Source: Leptoclinus maculatus
Taxonomy: Eukaryota; Chordata; Actinopteri; Perciformes; Stichaeidae
Direction of reading: 5' to 3'
NCBI GenBank assembly: GCA_032191485.1
Contig: JAVDOI010000007.1
Location: forward strand, 2,832,463 to 2,896,462
Length of the DNA: 64,000 bases
The translations under genes and the position numbers were made by a program. Shown here one piece after another: positions 12,201-24,390 of the stretch. The number at the start of each line of letters is the position of its first letter. Positions within the stretch are counted from its first letter, which is position 1. A model generated the notes under the pieces. That model was given only the letters and a program-made list of their open reading frames with translations. It was not told the origin of the DNA and ran no database searches.

Positions 12201-13728
12201 CTTGTTTCCAATGGTGGAAATAAAATGGAGGCTTCACATGCTATATATATTAAGCTATTCACATTTTACAACCTCTACTTACAGCCTCCTGTGTACTGTG
12301 TACAGCAGCCTGCAGTTCAGTCGAAGTTTCACTGTTTTTTTCACAAATCAATCATGGCTTCCTAGTTAGCTAAGAATATAATGCTTTTCACAGGATCTGG
12401 TTAAAGTAAATTTAAATTTTTTTTGGGGCGGAATTTTAAATAAGACATATCACAATTTTAAGCTTATTTTCGTTTGCTTTTTTCTGATCAAAGAGTTCGT
12501 TGCACATAATGTGTTCAGGGACCGTCAGAAAGATGCAGATATTGGCAATTTTTACAGCTTCTGGCTGTGATAAACAGTGTAGATTTAGCGATTGTTTAAA
12601 GAAAACATGCTTTTCCATCCCGCCAGGGGATTTGGACAATTCATTAATTTCATATTATAAAAAACGTCACTGATCATCGTAAGACACACTTCATTCAAAC
12701 TCAACAGAAACAACTTTGTTACAGTAGTTGTTCCACTGTTCCAACAATACAAGTCCAGACATTCCACATACTGCCGCCAGTCAGTGGATGTGAAACTCAT
12801 CGATTTTGCAATATGTCTCCATCATTAGCCGAGACCGCAGTTTGTCTTCGGCGCCAACGAATAATGTCAAGGGCTTTGTTTGTTGCAATGTCCTCAAACT
12901 CACTGCATAATTGCTGCTCACTGCGCTGTTACCACTCCGACGGCCCGCCCGCGGCCGTTGGAGTGTTTAGTGTACATCTGTGTCATGTACACAACTGCTA
13001 TGTAAAAGGTAGGTACTAATGCGATATCTCTTTGGAAAGCTAATATTCTTGTGATTCGATTCATGCAAACCATTTCAAGATACAATCACAACAGCAGGTA
13101 CACTCAACGCCTCTGTCAGACCACCAACCCACAAATAAACGATTACAATATCGAGGCAACTCACCATTTATGCTTGATAGTATTTCATCCATCGATAATA
13201 TTCCAACAAAAACGGTCTTGTTACATTGCCAAAGGTCCAGACGATCCAATCCAGTAAAATATTTAGTCCAAAACACATTATTACGTCCATAAATACCCAC
13301 AGACTGCTGTTGCATCATTTCAAATTAGCCGGCAGATATGCCTAATTATTTATGTATTTTTTCGACGTAACTCCCGTTCGCATGTAAACACTGACGCTCT
13401 CTGGATCTCAAAATGACGGCTGCATTCTGATGTTTTGATTGACACCTCATTTGACCTATTAGGAGGTTCCATGTCCTATCCACAGCCTAGAATAGCTAAC
13501 GAGAGACCGCGTTGAAGGACAGTGCCTGCCCCTCTTCTTTCGTGTAACGCTCGAGCCAATTGCAACCGATCGTTCTGATGACTGACGCTTCGTATAGCCA
13601 ATGAAATTTCGAAAATAATGCTATGCAGATTCAGGGGGTGGATTTAGAGTCAGGTCGCTGTGTCCGTGCGGTAAATGCAGAATTTAGGAAAGTAAATAAT
13701 GGTGAAATGACTTATAGATAACTGTATT

Positions 13729-13730
<2 letters not shown>

Positions 13731-13800
<70 letters not shown>

Positions 13801-13830
13801 AACTTTATTTATCCCCGGGGGGGAAATTTG
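13731..13830 (+). repeat. (GATA)17 microsatellite with retroelement-like 3' tail
   Basis: Seventy bases of GATA units are followed at once by actttatttatccccgggg and gaaatttg. In fish this combination is the usual 3' end of a retroposed element, so the array probably grew from an element's short-repeat tail. No coding part is attached. Confidence 0.75.
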
Positions 13831-15879
13831 TTAGACATAAATAAGCTTTAGTTTGAATTATGAATACACATTTCTACACAGTCTAGGTATGTTACTATGG
13901 GTCCCCAAATGTCCTTTTTTGGAAAGCGCCTAGACATACCCTTAGTAAAACTTGTGTAAAATATTATTTTTTTGTGGTATTGTTTGGTATTTTTTTTAAC
14001 TTGGACTAGGTAAGGCTTCATGCTGTGGTCCCATTGTGTTTTCCAGCTAATAAGTCACAGCTATAGTCATCTGCAGGCATCTGTTTGCAAATAAATATTC
14101 AGGCGGAAATAAAAACCTTCTACTTCAGTGTGTTCCAACTTCTATTACTCAATGTCAGTAGCACTTACAGTGATTCTGACTGTTGGGGAAAAAACTTCAG
14201 AGTGTTACCTTTCAAAAGAGACCAACACCATGCATGTACTCCAAATGGTTCAAGAACAGCTTTCAATTTACTTTGGGTATGCCTTGGATAGGCGTTTTAG
14301 GCAGGAGTGGTAACAGGTTAACTTCCTAACTGCTCTGACTCAAGGGCACCATGTCAGCCTCCATGGTGGGCAGGTATAAAAAAAGAAGTAACCACCGTAA
14401 CTGACCTCTATGCTCCTTTCTACCATTTACCAACTCTTATTTCTGGTGTGTTTGCGGCGTCAACCGTGACAATACCGTGATAGTAACAACACGTCTTTGT
14501 CATAATCATATGCTGTACGTACACTGTCTTTCATAAGCTTTAGTGTGCTTGTGACCGGTTCCGTTTTATAAATCTCCATCATTGTGAAATTGTACAATAT
14601 GCATGATCCCCACCCCCACAGTTAGAGATTGCTGGAAGTCGATTCACTCCTTAATCACCTCTTTGCATAATCTCCCTCTGCTCCACCACTCTTCAGACCT
14701 GTCACTGAACACAACCTCAGAAGAGAAGAAAAAGAAGATCAATTTGACCGACCGTCTGTGTTTTATCAGTCCAACAACACCAGTGCAGCTGTCGTTACAC
14801 ATGACCATTACACGGCTGTGGCTATTTGTGGCCCCTGCATTGGCATTGATTCATCACATGTTGGCCATGAAAGCTATAATCAGAAGTGACATCTTTCATC
14901 TTGACTACCATCAAACACCAGAAAGATTCAACACAGATTTTAATCCATATTATTTTTGATATATTTAATTTATTAATATTTTTATATTTTTAATATTTTA
15001 ATCCATATTGAAACAGAAGTGCTTCAAGACCAAATTTAAATAAGTAAATGTAATTGAATGGAAGAAAAATAATGATGCCTCTAATGTAGTGATATAAAAA
15101 TAACAACAACCTAAAACAAATTATGTTTCATTATAAGATTCTACCCCTCACATAAACTTAATTTCCAGTATTTTGTAAACCGTGTATAATCTGGTCTGAA
15201 GCCTGTGTAAGGTGCATGCATCAGTTTGTCCTGCTTCCAATCTTTGTGCTAAGTTAGGCTAAACATCTGCATTTTTGTGTGGGAAACAAGGTGACAGTTA
15301 AGTTAACTGAGATGTACCCATTAGGAGGAAATTTATATTAAACTCATTTGGAACGGTTCCCAAAGTGACTGTTCTTCTAAAGGATAAACTTGTGGTGGAA
15401 GAAGCTTTTTTCCAGTCTGCCCGGGGAGTTACAGCTCAAACATGGGCTGAACACCAGGCTGACGCAGAGCGCTGACCTGCTGACCTGCTGATGACAGTAC
15501 AATTTGAGTGCCAAGTAAATTTTCTGAAAAAATAAATGAAAAATAAATCACTTCCGTCTCCCACCTCAGCTCTTATTCCATTTTTCACATTTTCAAGCAC
15601 TTTGCTCTGAAGTATGGCTCTACTCTGACCTGAGCATTTCACGCATGTATTGTGACGGAAGAAAAGATCCGATCAGCCCCAATTTCGCGAGCGTCCATTA
15701 AGGGGGCATCAATTGACACCAATGCGTCAAAAAAACAAGGCTTGGTCCATGCTCCTATGCTTCAAACTCCGACGCTCTACGCACAACTCTAGCATAAGTT
15801 TTGCTCGTGACACAAACAGCGTGTCAACATTCGCTCATAACATATGATGTGTTTTCAAAATAAACTTCCATCATCGCGT

Positions 15880-16270
15880 GAAATTCGGTTTGGGCAACAA
15901 AACCACTTAGTTAGGTCTAGGAAAAGAAAGGTGCTGACGTAATTGGACTTACTAACGAGTCACGCAACGAGCAAATCACGAGTCGCTAAGGTCACTAACA
16001 ACTGATGTGACTAAGGTCACTAACAACTAGTTTTGCACGAGACACCAACGGAGGTCTCCCGGACAAGAATCTCGTGTTTGGTTTGACCCATACACCTACA
16101 TTGCTCTGTGTGGACCAATCTGCACATTATACTTCAGTCAGTTTCTCTGAGTGTGGAAAAAGGATACGGGTGTGTTCACATTGGAGTTGTTTGCAAGCCA
16201 GGTGCATTGCTTATACACGCTTAGGAGTGCCTTTTTTCAGAAGCAAAAGGAGTACTGACCAAACAACGTG
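15880..16270 (-). repeat. Dispersed modular repeat family C, copy
   Basis: Contains gcaacaaaaccacttagtta and ggtctaggaaaaga, the reverse of the module at 38470-38530, and later agccaggtgcattgctt with acgcttaggagtgcc, matching modules at 33840 and 38250. The copy is degenerate and its edges are approximate. Confidence 0.45.
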
Positions 16271-17429
16271 ACCCCACAGAAATATACGTGAAATGATCTA
16301 ATGGCGCATCATGCGGTGGTGGAATGTAAAACCACTTCAACATTTTAACAATGTGTACATTTTAGAGGCATCTAGTGGTTTGTGGCAGGTTGCAATTAAC
16401 TAAATACCCCTCAGCCCAGCCCCTCCCTTTCCAAGCGTGTCGGAGAACTATGCCTAAAAATTGGGATAGCTATTTTGAGGATTCTAGTACAACTTGGTGC
16501 TACTTTTACCAATACTCGGTTCTTCTACATGACTAAATAATTGTTTTTAAAAAAGATATACTATACAGTATATATATTCTAAAAGCAAATAAATTCAGAA
16601 GAGAACAGTCATGTTTACAACAGCAGTCACGATATAAAGTAATTAATATCTCACTGGAAACTGTCAATAAAATAAATAACATTTCTGAGTGACGTTTAAA
16701 AAGAATGACAAACACAGACATCCATCTGTATCAGTTATTCCTCCTGTCCTCTGTCCTCCTGTCTTCTGTTCACTTGGCTGCTTTGTCTCAGCCAGCAGAG
16801 AAGTTTACTAAAAAAAGCTTTTGGCCTATCATGCATGCTGTGCTTGTGTAAACATTGCGCCGGTGGCTGGCTGAAATAGGTTTCACTTTCTTTTACATGT
16901 TCACGGGTGTATTTGCTTTTTACTTTCAACTATTTTTTTGCACGCACAGTGACGAGCGTAGTTGCCGTAAACTTGAGTATCCTTCACTTCACCACAGCGG
17001 CATATCTGCTCGCGATTCGTGTATGTGTGTTTGTGTGTAGTTGGAGGAGAAAGAGCAGAGCAAATGCGCGCTGCAGCGTGATAATAAATTACACCAAAAC
17101 TTTAAAAAGTAATAATAAGAAGCACCAGTAATGTTGGGGCTTATCAATACTACGATCTTTAATTATTTAGCGCCGGGGCCTGTTTAATATCGGGTTTCAG
17201 AAGGTATCCCTACCTTCAGTTAACATAAAAGGCTCTCGCTAGAGACAGTGTCCGTTCTGGGCTGCTAGAGAAACACTCCATGGAAGACGACCTTAGTAGA
17301 TAGAAATGGCTTTTTCTAAGCTAAGGAAGACATAACGATTCTTAGTTTTTATTTTTATACACTGAATAAAACATAGTTATGAATATTAAATTCAATATCT
17401 GGCAATAAACCCCACTAAATGTTAGACTG

Positions 17430-17600
17430 TCCCTTTAAGGCAACAAAACCACTTAGTTAGGAAAAACATGGTTGGGTTTAGGGCTTAAAAAAATACGTAA
17501 ACATGTCACAAAACATTAGTTCACATGAACTCAAGACTCTAGGACACAAACGCTGGTCTCGAACACCAGTCTCCTGAGTTTTTCTGACCCATCCACTCTT
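17430..17600 (-). repeat. Dispersed modular repeat family C, fragment
   Basis: The string gcaacaaaaccacttagtta recurs here, followed by gaaaaacatggttgggttta. A block resembling 16035-16090 (ctcgaacaccagtctcctga and gacccatccac) lies after it. Confidence 0.4.
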
Positions 17601-18242
17601 CCCTGAGCTTGGCATATTTACGTAGATGCGTTTAATTTGTGTGTCCGCCATGGCAATAAATCATGATTGACTATCCATTGCTGCCGTGGTGCAGACACAA
17701 AATTTGAACACATTACTTGCCACCACCACGTACTGCGCAGTTATAAGACGTCATGGTTATTTTCATGTATCTGTGAGATCAGCTTGGTCCAAGCTGTGTG
17801 TATTTGATGCATCGAGAACGGATTCATGTGTTCTCCAAAAAACAGTGACATGCAGAGGAGTACAATGCTTTAACTTTAATTTTCTTGAAATTAATATTAT
17901 TTGTTAGTACATCAAAAAAAGTGACTTATTTAACATCATGTGCCGTCATCTAAGCAAATCACTGGGCTGTCAAACACACACATACACACACAACCTTGTA
18001 CTTTTTTCATTCACATAATGCATTCCTTTAACCAAACCTTAACCATCGCAACTAAATGCCTGACCCCAAGCCTAACCCCATCGGAACCTTATTCTAACCT
18101 GAACCTTATAATGGAGTCTGTCCCAAAGTGAGGCCTGGACAAAATGTCCTCACTTTCCAAAAACTTCCTCACTCAGAAGGTCGAAATATCAGGTCCTCAC
18201 AAAGTCAGATGCACAAGTGTACACACACACACACGTTTGTAC

Positions 18243-18359
18243 CTGGAAGTCATGTGAGAGTTCAGGAAAGAAGCGGTTGTACTGTGGCAGCAGCTCTTTG
18301 GGTCTGTCTGGGTCAGGGCGATGACGAAGTTTGCTCAGGTCAGTCTCCAAATCGTCATC
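18243..18359 (-). CDS. agbl1: AGBL1-like cytosolic carboxypeptidase exon (DDDLETD motif)
   Basis: This is the most diagnostic exon. Acceptor ctctgtccag and donor CTTCCAG/gtacaa enclose exactly 39 codons in phase 0, matching both neighbours. The product begins DDDLETDLSKL, continues with DPDRPKELLPQY and ends FFPELSHDFQ. From memory AGBL1 has a DDDLETD-NKL segment followed by a DRPEEEL-QY segment, and AGTPBP1 a DDIETDINKL segment followed by FPEL-DDFQ, so this exon places the gene in that pair, with AGBL1 slightly favoured. It lies at the junction of the acidic region and linker, before the zinc peptidase. A plus-strand LINE starts only about 125 bp upstream of its acceptor, yet the splice site is intact. 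Confidence 0.8.
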
Positions 18360-19076
18360 CTGGACAGAGAGACACATAGGGGTCAGAACAGATGGAGGGA
18401 AACTCAGTCACAGGCTTGTGAGTTGTTGAAAAGGGAAGCAGACATCTGAAATACTTTCACAGAAAAAATCTAATTTCTATTGGACAAAGGGGGTGTTGGA
18501 GTTGTATTTCTATAAGAAGGCATTTGACACTGTTAATCATCGTATTCTTTTGTCCAAGTTGCCCAGCTACAATTTCTCCTCAGGTACACTTAAATGGATT
18601 GAATCGTATTTGCTAAATAGATCACAGTATGTCCAAATACAGAACTATCAATCTACTGCCCTCGACTTGTCCACAGGCGTCCCACAAGGATCTGTCCTGG
18701 GCCCACTGTTGTTCTCTTTATATATCTGCCATCAGTATGTCCTGACACCAACATCCAAATGTATGCAGATGACACTGTAATTTACTTGCATGGTTGCAAA
18801 TTAACTCACTAACTCCATGGTTCATGTAACAGCATGGTTAAAGCAATGCTGTTTACAACTAAACGTATCCAAAACAGTTTGTATGTTTTTTACCAAAACA
18901 AACTCTGGTAGTGTAGAGCCGGATGTTTTTGTATCTGGGGAGAGGCTACGGGTTGTACCTGACTACAAGTATCGCGGAGTACTTTTTGATTCCAAATTAT
19001 CAGTCAAATCTCAGGTGAAAAAGGTCTGTAACCGGGTCAAATTTAATCTATAAAATTTCAGGTTCACACAAAACTA

Positions 19077-19672
19077 CCGCAATTTCCGGACTATAGAGCG
19101 CACCTATATATAGGCCGCACCTGCTAATTTTTAAAAGAAAAAAGAAATTGTACATAAATAAGCCGCACTTGTCTATAAGCCGCAGGTGTCCCCGGCCACA
19201 TCATCGTGCGGGACCACCCCCCAGCTGCTCTGCAGGCGCGCCCCCGTCTGAAGCTCGAACATCTTCCTGAACTCCACCCGGCCCTTCTTGCGGTACTCGG
19301 CGACGAGCAGCTCCCCGAACGCGAGCGGGCTCTCCCCGAACGCGAGCGGGCTCTCCCCGAACGCGAGCGGGCTCTCCCCGAACGCGAGCGGGCACTCTCC
19401 GAACGCGAGCGGGCTCTCCCCGAACGCGAGCGGGCACTCCTCGAACGCGAGCGGGCTCTCCCCGGGGACACACGCTCGTCTCCGCGGCCGCGTCTGATGC
19501 GCGCGGGGTCTCGGAGTCGTCATCCTCTACAGGGGTTGCCCCGTGATCCTCCTCTTGCGTGCCCGACACCCGGATGTTCGCGTCTTCTTCCATAAATTAG
19601 CCGCATCGTTGTAAAAGCCGCAGTCTCAAAGCGTGTGAAAAAAAGTAGCGGTTTATATGCCGGAATTTACGG
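19077..19672. mobile_element. Non-autonomous TIR element inserted in the LINE (TA target duplication)
   Basis: The left end is ccgcaatttccggactata and the right end, read inward, ccgtaaattccggcatata, giving imperfect terminal inverted repeats. TA flanks both sides (19075-19076 and 19673-19674), and the LINE sequence resumes directly afterwards. The TA duplication suggests a Tc1/mariner/pogo-type or related transposase. I recognise the termini as common in fish but cannot name the family. The interior is much richer in GC and CpG than its surroundings and contains a 21-bp tandem array. Confidence 0.8.
19317..19463. repeat. CpG-rich 21-bp minisatellite, 7 units
   Basis: The core gaacgcgagcggg begins at 19317, 19338, 19359, 19380, 19401, 19422 and 19443, a strict 21-bp period with small substitutions. 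Because 21 is divisible by three, several frames on both strands stay open across it. A decayed coding segment could be present: one minus-strand frame has a non-repetitive EYRKKGRVEFRKMFELQTG stretch beside the array. I cannot identify it. Confidence 0.9.
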
Positions 19673-20870
19673 TACATGTCAACAGAGGCAGCTAAGACAT
19701 ACATGCTTTCTATGGTTGTTTCCCATATCACTTACTGTTTAACAACCTGGTCACAGGCTAGCACCACTACTCTGAAACCACTACAGTCATTGTATAAACG
19801 AACACTCAAAATCCTTCATAAAAAATCTGTTCTTTCTCATCATTGCCCTATACTAAAAAAATATAACTTGTTTAGTTGGGAGAACATGATTAAATATGTG
19901 AATGTCTGTCTCATGTACAAGATTATACGTGGCTTGACCTCTCCTCCGCTCAAACAATTTGTTATCACAAGAACAACTGGATATCGGCTCACAAGAGGTG
20001 CAGCGAGAGGGGATTGCATTATCCCACTCAGGAAAAGTGCTTTCAGTCAGTCTGCATTTTCAGTACAAGCTGCACTAGAATGGAACTCCATCCCAGTGAC
20101 CATTAGAGAACTACAAACATACAGTTAATTTAAAGCTCAATTAAAGAAATGGTTAGTTAGTACCCAGCTCTGTCAGCACTAGAATGTAACTGCACCTCTG
20201 TCCGTGTTGAACTTTCCCTCGATCTGTCTGTTGTCACCTGTCTGTCTGTCTTGAATTTGCCGATTGACCCTCATCTACCTGCATGCTTGTCTTTTATTGT
20301 TGTTTAGTGTCTGACTGATTTATGTATTTCACATACTCTGCATGCTTTTATGTTTTGTGCCTCTGACATGGATGTTTTTTAGTGTCTAACAATTGCAGCA
20401 TAATATTGTCTTTAGTCCATGTTTCTATTTTAACATAGTTATCCCTCATTTGATTTGATTTGTGTGTGTTGACTTTGAGAGCCTCTGTGTTGTCTTGTTA
20501 GTACTTAACAATGTATAAGAGTCTCCTGAATGATGATACTACGTATATTAATATTCTCACTTTTTTCATTGTTTGTGCACGCATTGTAAAGCGTCAATAT
20601 TGTATAACCTTTTAAATTTAATCTTATATTCTGTTTTTAGATTTATTTTGTAACATCTACCTCTTGGGACTACAGATGAAAAATAGCCTTTTGGCTAACT
20701 CTGGCGCATTTACAGAAATGTTTTTATTTAAACCTTTCAAAAACGAACCTATTTTTTAGGCCTCCGCTCGAAAATTGCATACCCATACTAAAAAGAGTAT
20801 ATCTCTGCAACCACAAGGTGTATTTTAATAATTTTGGTGTTATAATAAGGTCCACAAAATTGTAGAAAGA

Positions 20871-21740
20871 ATGTCGGCAAAACTGATAGAAATGCGTCCC
20901 TATATTCCTGTGGAGTTTGCCCGAAAGCCTAGATCGCCGAGAGAATTAGATCGGTGGAAGGCCACGGAATTAAGGGAGTTTCTACTGTACACAGGACCTG
21001 TAATGCTAGGAACCTTTCTGGACAGAAATATGTACAGCAATTTCATGCTACTCTTCTCTGGTATTGCCATTTAAGTAAGTCCTAGACTATCTAGCAACAC
21101 ACAGTATGCTCAAACCTTACTTAGATCTTTTGTCAGTCACTTTGGTGAGATATATGGCAAAGATCAAATTTTTTACAATGTCCACGGTTTGGTCCATCTG
21201 GCAGATGAAGTACAACGACATGGTTGCCTTGATTCATTTTCTGCATTTCCATATGAAAGTTACCTGCACAAGCTGAAAAAGCTTGTCAGAAAACCAGTTT
21301 CCCCTTGCACAAATTATCCGTTGATTGTCAGAGAAGAGAATTACTGACGCTCCTTTAAATGTAGCTGTTTTAAAAAGCAACACTTTGTTGGACCAATTGT
21401 AGGTGGACTGTCAGTGAAAGCACAGTATGGTGAGATGGCCTGTGACAAGTGGACTGTTAAAGTTTCAACCGGGGATAATGTTTTTGTCATTGGAAACGAC
21501 ATTTGTTACATACATAACATTGTAGAATGCAGTGATGGAGTGTATGTGGTATACAAAGAATGTTCAGAGAAGTCTTTGTTCTTCACTTACCCATTCAACT
21601 CTGACTATTTGAATATTCATACAATTTCACAAACATCAGATACACTTAATTGTGTTAAAATTTCAGAGCTTGTTCAAAAATTTGCTGTTTTGCCTCATAG
21701 GGTTGGTTTTGTGGCCATACCCCTATTTCATACATTTTAG
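20871..21740 (+). pseudogene. EnSpm/CACTA-like transposase C-terminal remnant
   Basis: One reading frame of 290 codons is interrupted by only two stops, TAA at 21072 and TGA at 21345. The first part has MSAKLIEMRPYIPVEFARKP and RELDRWKATELREFLLYTGP, and the second GKDQIFYNVHGLVHLADEV followed by SFSAFPYESYLHKLKKLVRK. These are features of the transposase-associated region (DUF4218-related) in animal EnSpm/CACTA-type elements. The last part (CVKISELVQKFAVLPHRVG, AIPLFHTF) matches the usual C-terminal block. Upstream catalytic sequence is missing because a LINE lies directly to the left. Two nonsense codons make it dead. Family naming is from memory. Confidence 0.65.
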
Positions 21741-22497
21741 GTATGTAATCTGTATTTACAAAAAAAACTCCACAACTTTTGATCTTTGAGGTCTATTTTT
21801 TTAATAATTTCTAATCTATTTCATGAAAATTAAGTACTTAAATGCACTACCAGACTAAAGCTAATGTACCCAGTGTACATTAGCACACACACATCTTGGC
21901 TCTTTCAGCTAAAACTAATAGAAGTGTCCAGGTGGTATACAGTTCCACCAAGCAGCACAACTGGCAGTATTCACTTATTAGTCATTGAGGCTTATTACCT
22001 GGGAGAATGATGGTATTGGGGTTAGGTATTCATGGTTGTATTAGTTGTAGCTCTTGTGTTCTAATGTGAGCAGTTAAAATTGACACTATAGTTTTTACTT
22101 GGTGGGTGTTGATGTAACATTAGGGTCAGAGACTTTGACAAAAACTGACAGACTGCATCACCATAATCGCTGCGATCTATGTGAAACTGGATACAAAATT
22201 GACTAAGTACTTTGTGTAAGTCTCTTGTCTTCAATGTGTACAACAAGCCTATTATTGCTGTTTAATCATTACATGTTTACAGTGTACCTGATGTTTTCAA
22301 ACCCAAATGAAATACTAAAATATTAGCCCTCATCAACATGGTACACCTGAGACTAATCAGATAAATTGGGCCTTTCCTTTTGTTGGTACACTAGCAACCA
22401 CATATTCCTGCCTATTTTGAGGAGTTGCTGAATTCAGAACTTCTTGGAACAGAGTTATATTTCTGTGACTGTTTGTTTCTTTCCTTATTAATTCAGG

Positions 22498-23966
22498 ATG
22501 TTCCACTTGCTGGAGTTCCAGAGCAACAAAACGGTAGCAGTGGTGCCACAAAGCTGGTACATTGATGGTGTCATATTTTTGCCAAATTACAAGAGTGACA
22601 GTAACAGAGTGGACAGGGCTGTCAAAAATGCAGAGGAACCTGGACCTGACTGGCAGAAATATGACGTCAGAGTAATTAAATCATGCGATATGCTAATTCT
22701 CATTCTAATATTCTTATTCTAATAATAATTGGCAGTTTTAAACAGATATCAAAAATAATTTACCTTGTTATGTTATATAGGGGGAAAAAACATTTTAATC
22801 ACATTGTTCTGTTTATAATTCTGTACTTTCTTTTTCATACCGTTAATTTGACTTCATTTTTAGGTAATTACTTAGAGGCAAGACAGAGATGAATAAATCT
22901 CTGTTTTGCAACACATCTGATCTACAGTCAGAAGAGGAAGAAGAGGCAATTCCTATAAAGAGAAAAGCAATGTCGATGTGAGTAAATACGTATACATTTT
23001 TTATTATTTAATTACTTTCAAAAAAGCGTCCGTCATTCAGTGTTATGGTATGACAAATGAGTAGTTTTCTAACCCACTTCATAGCCATTACTACGGGGAT
23101 TCTGATGACGACAGTGGGAAGGAAAATCCTCCCCAAAAAAAAGCCAGAGGTCCAACCACTAGCAGCACAGTTGCCCCTCCTCCAACTGTTGCCCCTCCTC
23201 CACCTCTTCTACTCTCTCCTCCACCTCTTCCACTCTCTCCATCACTTCCACAATTGGACAGTAGAAGACCAGCAGGAGAGCAAACACCTTCTGCAAGCCA
23301 GGTGTACAGACCCACTTGGCGAGGGGGAAGGTGTGGATCGGACACCATTGCCTGCTCTGGTGAGCAGTAACTCAAACGGCTATGAGATTCAAATTTAACC
23401 TTTTAAAATGTTAACAATTGTTAATAGTATACCACATATATTACATGCAACACACACACTGCCACATGGAATCCAAGAGAATGTGATTATTAGGTTTGCA
23501 TTACTGGAATTGTATTATTAAATATTTCAAAGTGAGTCAGTTTATTGTTCCTATTCTTGGCTTGTAGTTTGAGCTACAACATAAGAAGAGATATTTTGTG
23601 ATTCTTTTCTTATCGTCACCTTTCATTGCTGCATACAGTTAAAAAAAAATACTTGCTGTTTCCATATTTTTAGAGAAATCTGTCTTAATCAGTTGTCCAA
23701 AGAATTTTTAACCTTATTCTAATGTTCTTTTTTTAACAGCTGCTCTACTTCTTGTGATGAGTTTACTGGAGAACATGAAACAACAACAAGACCAATTGAT
23801 AGCCAGAGTGAACTATGTCGCCAGTAAGCTACACACAACTGGCCAGGAAGTCGAAGTGACTGACGATCCAGTACCATTTCCATTTACCTTTACCTCAGTG
23901 GAGGAAGTGGAGCTTTTTGAGGAACGACTTAAAGATCCCTCCAACTCTCAGCTGAAGAAGAGTGTG
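22498..23966 (+). pseudogene. DUF4806-type transposon-associated gene, four-exon remnant
   Basis: Four exon-like blocks share one strand: 22498-22671 (MFHLLEFQSNKTVAVVPQSW, then PGPDWQKYDVR), 22864-22977 (NKSLFCNTSDLQSEEEEEA and IPIKRK), 23085-23359 (YYGDSDDDSGKENPPQKKAR, then a Pro-rich stretch) and 23740-23966 (coiled MSLLENMKQQQDQLIARVN, then FTSVEEVELFEERLKDPSN). The last block is the start of a DUF4806 domain as found in many fish proteins. Junctions 2/3 and 3/4 keep phase with AG and GT borders. Exon 2 appears to have lost one base near 22890, which shifts frame, and the donor of exon 1 is poor. The rest of DUF4806 is absent. It lies 760 bp after the EnSpm-like remnant on the same strand, so both may come from one element. 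Confidence 0.6.
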
Positions 23967-24119
23967 GTGAGTTTTTTGTTTTATTAAGCATCTTAATCAA
24001 ATCTGATTACATTTTTCTGATTAAAATCAATCTTGACTTGAACTATTATATGTATTAACACTGGATATGCCCAAATGCAACTCCCACATTGTGAAAAGGA
24101 AAGTAAAACTTACGTTGTG

Positions 24120-24390
24120 AATTGAAACATACCAGTTTAGGCAACGAAATGCCTTGGTTAGGTTTAGGAAAAGATTGTGGTTTGGGTTAAAATAAGCAAA
24201 ATTGCTATGTTACGTACATAACTTGGCATTAGTTAAGTACATAAATTACGGAGCAAAGGTGCGGTAAAATAAGTCAGTGATGACTGTTGGTTTCACACGG
24301 GTAACTAATGGTGTTCTACCGGGTAAAAGTCCTGTGTTTGTTTGACCCAGCATCCACCCCGACCTCCGTGTTACGCAGACTTTTTTCGCT
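24120..24390 (-). repeat. Dispersed modular repeat family C, copy
   Basis: Contains ccttggttaggtttagga, aaagattgtggtttgggtta and the distal block gtaaaagtcctgtgtttgtt. It is the inverted equivalent of 37380-37480. The distal block recurs near 31730 and 63370. Confidence 0.55.

Larger units (their letters stand above)
5790..18242 (-). other. Intron of the AGBL1-like gene (12.5 kb)
   Basis: Donor gtacaa next to 18243, acceptor next to 5789. It contains a fish repeat (6475-6960), a candidate LTR (7169-7657), dispersed repeats (8540-8955, 9050-9430, 15880-16270, 17430-17600), a CA-rich patch (10031-10075), a hAT copy (10095-11125), a run of 14 G near 11438, and TA and GATA microsatellites. I recognise nothing in 5790-6470, 7660-8540, 11134-12160, 12200-13730, 13840-15880, 16280-17430 and 17600-18240. 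Confidence 0.6.
18493..20128 (+). pseudogene. LINE reverse transcriptase, C-terminal two-thirds, broken
   Basis: Motif A (KKAFDTVNHRILL) appears near residue 8 of the first frame and motif B as STGVPQGSVLGPLLFSLYI. The catalytic box YADD is intact at 18762-18773 but in a different frame from motif B, showing a frameshift between them. A further frame (18817-19053) carries the WLKQCCLQLNVSKT segment, and after the inserted element the frame 19676-20128 carries SHITYCLTTWSQAST and the C-terminal AALEWNSIPVTIREL block typical of non-LTR elements of this group. With at least two frameshifts and a 596-bp insertion it is inactive. Assignment to CR1/L2/Rex1-like rather than RTE rests on motif wording and is less certain than the LINE call. 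Confidence 0.75.
18486..20720 (+). mobile_element. LINE of the CR1/L2/Rex1-like group, 5'-truncated, split by a TIR element
   Basis: Reverse transcriptase coding remnants run from about 18490 to 20128, interrupted at 19077-19672 by a younger DNA element. A non-coding 3' region follows, reaching gggactacagatgaaaaata and gccttttggctaactctgg near 20690. The start is inside the reverse transcriptase domain, as expected of incomplete target-primed reverse transcription. It lies antisense to the host gene. Confidence 0.75.

Noticed and set aside
19201..19595. Open frames of about 130 codons on both strands
   Set aside because: They exist because the 21-bp array has a period divisible by three and no stops. 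The repetitive product is not evidence of a gene, although a short non-repeat part could be decayed transposon coding.
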